NCBI GenBank assembly: GCA_902783925.1
Contig: CACZSV010000156.1
Location: 1-10,489 of the forward strand
DNA length: 10,489 nt
Direction: 5' to 3'
Source: an uncultured Coriobacteriaceae bacterium
GTDB lineage: Bacteria > Actinomycetota > Coriobacteriia > Coriobacteriales > QAMH01
Of this stretch, positions 6,697 through 10,489 are shown in pieces. Under the pieces are notes generated by a model. The model did no database searches. It was not told where the DNA came from and saw only the letters and a program-made list of their open reading frames with translations. The stretch's first letter is position 1. Each line of letters opens with the position of its first letter. A program made the position numbers and the translations under genes.

Positions 6697-8007
6697 CTAG
6701 TTCTTTCTCTTGAATTTCAATCGAATGGGTGTACCCGTCAAATCGTATGTGCTGCGCAGACGGTTTTCGAGATAGCGCTTAAACGTATCGTCGATGATCT
6801 CCGGAAAATTAGCAAAGATTGTGAATACGGGAGGCTGCGTTGCGGTCTGCGTAATGTAGTTGAGCCGCAATCGTTTAGAGCCTTTGACGATGGTATGGCC
6901 AAAGTCACGAAGCTCGGTGAGCAGAGCATTCAGGCGATTTGTGGAAATACGCGTCGAATAGCTTTGATAAACCGCATCGATCGCATCCCAGATTCTATGC
7001 ACGGACCTGCCGGTTTTCGCAGAAATGGTGAGCACGGGCGCATAGCCCACAAACGTCATCCGCTCCCCCACGCGCTCCTTTATTTCGTCGCGCTTTTCGG
7101 CGCTGTCGATTAAATCCCACTTGTTGATGGCGATTATCATCGCGCAGCCACGTTCCGCCGCCATGCTGGCGACCTTCTGATCGGCATCCGTGAGCCCGAG
7201 CGTCGCATCAATCATGAGCAAGACGACTTCGGCACGCTCTATCGCGCGCATGGAACGGACATAGCCATAGTATTCGACGTCTTCTTCGATCTGAGACTTT
7301 CTTCTGATGCCCGCCGTATCGACGATTCGGTACTTTTTCCCTTCGTGCTCCACAATGGAGTCGATAGCATCGCGTGTCGTTCCCGCGACATCGCTCACGA
7401 TGGAGCGCTCGTCGCCGACCAGTCTATTCGTGAGAGACGACTTGCCCGCGTTAGGTCTTCCGATAATGGCGACATTGATCATATCGTCGTCTGCATCGTC
7501 CTCGTATTCGGGAAGCAGCTTCACGACCTCGTCGAGCAAGTCTCCCGTGCCGTGACCGTGGGTAGCGGATACCGGCATCGGCTCGCCAAGTCCAAGCGAA
7601 TAGAACTCCCAGAGTACCTCGTCTTCTCGCTCAGGATTATCGAGCTTGTTTACGGCGAGCAAGACAGGCACCTTTGTACGCTGCAGCACTTTGGCGATAT
7701 CGCTGTCTTCAGGCGTGATACCTGTACGGCCATCGACAAGAAAAACGATGCAATCGCTTTGCTCGCAGGCAAGCAGCGCCTGACTCGTGATGGAACCTTG
7801 GAACTGGTCGGCGTCGCCCAGCGCGATTCCGCCGGTATCGATAATCATGAAATCGACGCCGTTCCAGTCTGCCTTATGATACGAACGATCGCGCGTAACA
7901 CCGCGCATTTCATGCACGATAGCGTCTTCGGTCTGCGTTATTCGATTGATGAGCGTGGATTTACCGACATTTGGACGGCCGACCACGGCAACAAGTGGAA
8001 GACTCAT
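6697..8007 (-). CDS. der: Ribosome biogenesis GTPase Der (EngA)
   Basis: Double-GTPase needed for maturation of the 50S ribosomal subunit. It is 436 residues from the chosen start, typical for Der. The first G domain has the P-loop GRPNVGKST (10-18), DTGG (57-60) and NKLD (120-123). An acidic linker (EDDADDDM, about 169-176) leads to the second G domain with GRPNAGKSS (183-191), DTAGIRRKSQ (230-239) and NKWD (295-298). The C-terminal KH-like domain runs from about 350 to 436 and ends in the basic tail LKFKRKN. An in-frame ATG two codons upstream (8013) is only 2 nt from AAGGAG, while the ATG at 8005-8007 is 8 nt away and gives the family-typical MSLPLVAVVGRPN. It heads the der-plsY-gpsA cluster. 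Confidence 0.97.
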   Translation of the reverse strand: MSLPLVAVVGRPNVGKSTLINRITQTEDAIVHEMRGVTRDRSYHKADWNGVDFMIIDTGGIALGDADQFQGSITSQALLACEQSDCIVFLVDGRTGITPEDSDIAKVLQRTKVPVLLAVNKLDNPEREDEVLWEFYSLGLGEPMPVSATHGHGTGDLLDEVVKLLPEYEDDADDDMINVAIIGRPNAGKSSLTNRLVGDERSIVSDVAGTTRDAIDSIVEHEGKKYRIVDTAGIRRKSQIEEDVEYYGYVRSMRAIERAEVVLLMIDATLGLTDADQKVASMAAERGCAMIIAINKWDLIDSAEKRDEIKERVGERMTFVGYAPVLTISAKTGRSVHRIWDAIDAVYQSYSTRISTNRLNALLTELRDFGHTIVKGSKRLRLNYITQTATQPPVFTIFANFPEIIDDTFKRYLENRLRSTYDLTGTPIRLKFKRKN

Positions 8008-8015
8008 GAGCATCT

Positions 8016-8021
8016 CTCCTT
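8016..8021 (-). promoter_or_regulatory. Shine-Dalgarno of der (decides its start)
   Basis: AAGGAG on the minus strand, 8 nt before ATG 8007 and only 2 nt before ATG 8013. The spacing favours the inner start. Confidence 0.75.
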
Positions 8022-8033
8022 ATTCGATTGATG

Positions 8034-8039
8034 ATTGTA
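8034..8039 (-). promoter_or_regulatory. Putative -10 box upstream of der
   Basis: TACAAT on the minus strand, one mismatch from TATAAT, about 27 nt before the der start. It has no upstream TG and no recognisable -35, so it is weaker than the two extended -10 candidates further left. It also lies inside the possible small reading frame at 7961-8206. Confidence 0.25.
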
Positions 8040-8169
8040 GCGTATTCTTCCTCGTACGCTTCGCGATTAGTTTTTTGCGCAAGCATACGGATGTCGTGCG
8101 GCAGCGCGCCTTCTGGCAAAAGCTCTAAAGACGCATTGGTTTCGACGCCATTCTGATGCGCCATTGACG

Positions 8170-8193
8170 CTGCGGGATGCTTGCCCTCCGCAG
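8170..8193 (-). terminator. Weak hairpin just after the GH2 gene
   Basis: CTGCGG and CCGCAG form a 6-bp GC-rich stem (7 with a G-T pair) around a loop of 10-12 nt, beginning 7 nt after the GH2 stop codon. No T-run follows on the minus strand, so it is at best a weak or factor-assisted terminator, or an RNA-stabilising stem. Confidence 0.25.
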
Positions 8194-8199
8194 TGCAAA

Positions 8200-10068
8200 T
8201 CAGCAATCGTGCAGTTTATTGACACGCCTGTCGTAGCTGAGGATGCCATTGGTCTCTTCTTCGATATCGCTTACCTGCGTATACACGTATCCTGCAAGAC
8301 CCTTGCATTCGAGACTTTCCACCTCGGCGATCAGCTCGCGATACGCCTCGCACCACGCCTGTGCATTGTCGAAGGATTCGTACCCATAGGCCATTTCGAG
8401 CGAGCTATGGTCCTTAACGTACAAGGTCAGGCCTCCGAATTCGGAAATGAAAAAGGCGCGCTTTCCATTGCCGCGCCATACCGCCAAATCGCGGAAATAA
8501 TTGTGCACGCTGCGGAAATCACCGCAGTTCTGATCGTACCAGCCGCTCACGGAGTCGATGAGACGCGACGGGTCGAGCGCTCGCACCATATCTGTAGCAG
8601 CACGTGCATTGAATTGCCCCCACCCTTCGTTCATGAGCGACCATCCGATGATGCAAGGATGGTTTCCAAGCAGGTCGAGCGCGTTTTTGCACGTCCGCGT
8701 CCATTCTTCGCGATACGATGCACTGCCGGCTCCGAGCTTTTCCTGATTAATGGGCGTCGTATCACGCATGCGTTTCCAGCTTGACCTGAATAGCGTCGGC
8801 TTGTAGCTGAACTGCCAGGAACGTAAATTCGCGCCACCTCCGCTCACCATATCCTGCAAGACGAGCATGCCAAGGCGGTCGCAATGGTAATACCAGCGTT
8901 CACATTCGAGCTTGATGTGCTTGCGCATCAGGTTATAGCCGGCCTCACGCATGCTCTTGATATCGAAGGCGAGCGCTTCGTCTGCAGGGGGCGTCATCAT
9001 GCCGTCCGACCAATACCCCTGGTCGAGCACTCCTTTGATAAATAGCGGTTCCCCGTTCAAGAACACGCGCCTGAATCCATCATCCGCAACTCGCATTTCG
9101 ACGCTTCTAAACGCGCAGTAGCTCATGACCTCGTCATTTCCGAATGAGAGACGAAGCTGGTAGAGCCGGGGAGTATCAGGCGACCACAGCTCTGCGTCTC
9201 GCACGACAAGGGCTACCGCGCATGTGGATTCCACGACATCGCACGAGGTCGTGGCAATGGTCGTCCCATCATTGTCAATTACATCGACGCGAAATACCGA
9301 TGCGGTTTCGGGCGGAGTAGCCGCAGCAAGGTCAACGCCCGCAAAGCGTGCCCCGACGGCCAGCACGCCATCTGCATTCGCCTCGATGCGCGCGAACGTG
9401 ATGTAACTTTGAGGTACAGTCTCAAGCCACACGCTTTGCCAAATGCCGCTTTGAGCTGTATACCAGATGCCACCACGGTCGATACGCTGCTTGCCACGCA
9501 GGTAGCCACCGTATTCGCTCGCATCCGCTACGCAGACAACGAGCTCGTTTTCCGCATCGACCAGATAGGCGCTGATATCGAAGGAAAAGGGCTCGTATCC
9601 CCCTTTATGAGTGCCGACCAGCGAGCTGTTTACATAGACAGCACAGGCGTAATCGACTGCCTGAAAATGAAGAAGCAAACGCTCGTCAACGCGAAGTTGT
9701 TGAGTTGCGAACACGCGCTTGTACCAGAGCAGCTCGTTGGGCTTGAGCTGCCGGGAAATACCGGACAACGCGGCTTCCGGAGAAAACGGGACGACGATTT
9801 CCTGCTCGAAGACATCCTCGTTTGGAATGCTGGCATCGCGTACGACAGATTCAAGATCGGCGCAAGGCGCATGCGGGCTGTTCACGAATGCGCAGCGCCA
9901 GCACCCGTTGAGCGATTGATAGCTCTCGCGCATGAACTGTGGCGTCGGATGCTCCTCGAGCACATGGTCTGCATCGAGTTTCTCTCCCCATGGCGTGAGC
10001 AATGTCTCGAGCTTGTACCATGCATGCTCTTTTGGCTTTGCTCTGATGACCTTCTTCAAATGCAACAT
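8200..10068 (-). CDS. Glycoside hydrolase family 2 enzyme, substrate unassigned
   Basis: A 622-residue three-domain GH2 enzyme with retaining beta-glycosidase chemistry. The N-terminal jelly-roll sugar-binding domain covers roughly residues 45-210 (LLWYKRVF, VDYACAVYVNSSLVGTHKGG, SGIWQSVWLE), an Ig-like domain roughly 215-325, and the TIM barrel from FIKGVLDQGYW to the end. The predicted acid/base is Glu481 in SLMNEGWGQF and the nucleophile Glu543 in FISEFGGL. Near the C-terminus YVYTQVSDIEEETNGI is typical of GH2 proteins, but the N-x-K motif that marks beta-glucuronidases is not seen, and the enzyme is too short for a five-domain LacZ. No signal peptide or membrane segment is visible, so it should act in the cytoplasm on an imported glycoside. 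ATG 10068 is chosen because GAGGAAAG lies just upstream; a TTG at 10089 would place that site inside the gene. No transporter or sugar regulator is in view. The family is certain; activity on galactosides, arabinosides or plant glycosides is open. Confidence 0.92.
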   Translation of the reverse strand: MLHLKKVIRAKPKEHAWYKLETLLTPWGEKLDADHVLEEHPTPQFMRESYQSLNGCWRCAFVNSPHAPCADLESVVRDASIPNEDVFEQEIVVPFSPEAALSGISRQLKPNELLWYKRVFATQQLRVDERLLLHFQAVDYACAVYVNSSLVGTHKGGYEPFSFDISAYLVDAENELVVCVADASEYGGYLRGKQRIDRGGIWYTAQSGIWQSVWLETVPQSYITFARIEANADGVLAVGARFAGVDLAAATPPETASVFRVDVIDNDGTTIATTSCDVVESTCAVALVVRDAELWSPDTPRLYQLRLSFGNDEVMSYCAFRSVEMRVADDGFRRVFLNGEPLFIKGVLDQGYWSDGMMTPPADEALAFDIKSMREAGYNLMRKHIKLECERWYYHCDRLGMLVLQDMVSGGGANLRSWQFSYKPTLFRSSWKRMRDTTPINQEKLGAGSASYREEWTRTCKNALDLLGNHPCIIGWSLMNEGWGQFNARAATDMVRALDPSRLIDSVSGWYDQNCGDFRSVHNYFRDLAVWRGNGKRAFFISEFGGLTLYVKDHSSLEMAYGYESFDNAQAWCEAYRELIAEVESLECKGLAGYVYTQVSDIEEETNGILSYDRRVNKLHDC

Positions 10069-10072
10069 CGCG

Positions 10073-10080
10073 CTTTCCTC
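10073..10080 (-). promoter_or_regulatory. Shine-Dalgarno of the GH2 gene (decides its start)
   Basis: GAGGAAAG on the minus strand, with its AGGA core (10076-10079) 7 nt before ATG 10068. It supports this start over the upstream in-frame TTG. The rest of the 97-nt gap up to 10165 contains a run of seven T (minus strand, 10141-10147) without a GC-rich stem before it, and a TACCAT (10127-10132) with no -35. Neither is a convincing terminator or promoter. Confidence 0.65.
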
Positions 10081-10165
10081 GCTACCCAATTTTGCCGCGC
10101 CTTCTCATAGAAACCTGCGACATCCAATGGTAATGCATCGAAAAAAACACGTGCATAATAACCGA

Positions 10166-10489
10166 CTAATACAGGCTGTACCAGACATAGCCCTCGTCGT
10201 GCCAACCAAGGCTCAGGAGGTATTGATGCTCCGACTCGTCAGTCGTGTAGTTGTGATTATTGGAAAAGGCATTTGGGTTATATTCACGAAACAGCGGGAC
10301 GGACTTCTCGCCTGGGTACCGTACCGCACCCATCCCGTTCGGATCTTCGTTCCAGCTCGTGAACTTGAAACCGGGACGCGTCACTAACACCCTCTCTGCA
10401 GTGACTTCTTCTTGAGATGATGCATATTTGAAGGTCAAGGTATATGCATGTCCGGTTCCCACAGAATCGCTGTTTGTCTCGAGAACAGC
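10166..10489 (-). CDS. C-terminal 107 residues of a probable secreted repeat protein (cut by window edge)
   Basis: The frame is open to the right edge, so only the C-terminus is visible. Visible residues 11-60 (GTGHAYTLTFKY ... RPGFKFTSWNEDPNGMG ... YPG) look like a Listeria-Bacteroides (InlB B-type) beta-grasp repeat: a strand, then G-F-x-F-x-x-W, then an N/D-G turn and a terminal G. Residues 61-107 (SVPLFREYNPNA ... NHNYTTDESEHQYLLSLGW, then HDEG and W) match the DUF5648-type module of extracellular Gram-positive proteins, whose usual form has a VYR-YNP start, an H-Y-T-T middle and a G-W-x-x-E-G end. The protein ends there with no LPXTG signal or charged membrane tail, so any surface attachment must rely on upstream parts. 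Secretion is inferred from the domains; no signal peptide is in the window. Function is unknown: adhesion, carbohydrate binding or a hydrolase accessory domain are all possible. Confidence 0.75.
   Translation of the reverse strand, partial: AVLETNSDSVGTGHAYTLTFKYASSQEEVTAERVLVTRPGFKFTSWNEDPNGMGAVRYPGEKSVPLFREYNPNAFSNNHNYTTDESEHQYLLSLGWHDEGYVWYSLY

Larger units (their letters stand above)
7961..8206 (-). pseudogene. Possible small gene or gene remnant between GH2 and der
   Basis: An 81-codon open frame from a TTG that overlaps the GH2 stop, running 47 nt into der. I do not recognise the product. The middle part (about residues 22-67, including LPEGALPHDIRMLAQKTNRE and YEEEYATIINRIRR) is charged, helix-like and uses codons like its neighbours, so it could be the C-terminal part of a former gene whose beginning was lost. 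Against a working gene: there is no ribosome-binding site at a sensible distance from any start, the frame overlaps der, and der's own Shine-Dalgarno and candidate -10 lie inside it. It may simply be a chance open frame. Confidence 0.25.

Noticed and set aside
6082..7113. Long plus-strand open frame of 343 codons opposite plsY and der
   Set aside because: It is antisense to two certain genes with full sets of family motifs, has no recognisable domain, and is the kind of shadow frame expected in GC-rich coding DNA.
8164..8784. Plus-strand open frames opposite the GH2 gene (also 9409-10110)
   Set aside because: Shadows of a complete GH2 coding sequence; no motifs and no start signals.
10141..10147. 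Run of seven T (minus strand) after the surface-protein gene, considered as an intrinsic terminator
   Set aside because: No stable GC-rich stem precedes the run; only the 6-base palindrome CACGTG is adjacent, which cannot form a useful hairpin.
1..10489. Search for CRISPR arrays, tRNA genes, insertion sequences, phage or defence genes
   Set aside because: No regularly spaced repeats, cloverleaf sequences, transposase or integrase motifs, terminal inverted repeats or defence-type domains were seen. The window is mostly housekeeping genes.

Overview
This is a GC-rich bacterial chromosome segment in which every gene I can support is on the minus strand, so it reads from right to left. Two features suggest an actinobacterium of the Coriobacteriia (Eggerthella/Slackia-like gut bacteria): the tight der-plsY-gpsA block, and the surface-protein tail that appears to combine a Listeria-Bacteroides-type repeat with a DUF5648-type domain. 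That placement is inferred from gene order and protein style. No rRNA or other taxonomic marker is present.

In transcription order: (1) 10489-10166, the C-terminal end of a probably secreted repeat protein, cut by the window edge. (2) 10068-8200, a 622-residue cytoplasmic family 2 glycoside hydrolase with both catalytic glutamates but no clear substrate. (3) 8199-8008, a short gap with a weak hairpin, a possible small or remnant reading frame and a candidate promoter. (4) 8007-5035, der, plsY and gpsA, packed with a 1-nt gap and a 1-nt overlap: a ribosome-assembly GTPase followed by two enzymes of glycerol-phospholipid synthesis. (5) 4942-2317, rpe, a cysteine desulfurase and a PHP-family histidinol-phosphatase-like gene, with a 14-nt overlap and then a TAG directly followed by ATG. 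(6) 2236-1, a Nif3-like metal protein, a coiled-coil/zinc-ribbon protein and the N-terminal part of coaBC, with two 9-nt gaps.

Blocks 5 and 6 are each preceded by a gap of 80-92 nt containing a TGNTANNAT extended -10 sequence, which supports separate promoters. Within each of blocks 4-6 the genes are close enough to be co-transcribed and partly translationally coupled. Together they serve housekeeping roles: ribosome maturation, membrane lipid precursors, pentose phosphates, sulfur mobilisation and coenzyme A. Only the right end (repeat protein plus glycosidase) looks accessory.

I found no RNA gene, insertion sequence, CRISPR array, attachment site or origin, and no clearly undescribed system. 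The points most worth a second look are the altered CoaB nucleotide-binding motif at the left edge, the unassigned GH2 enzyme beside a surface-protein gene, and the possible gene remnant between GH2 and der.
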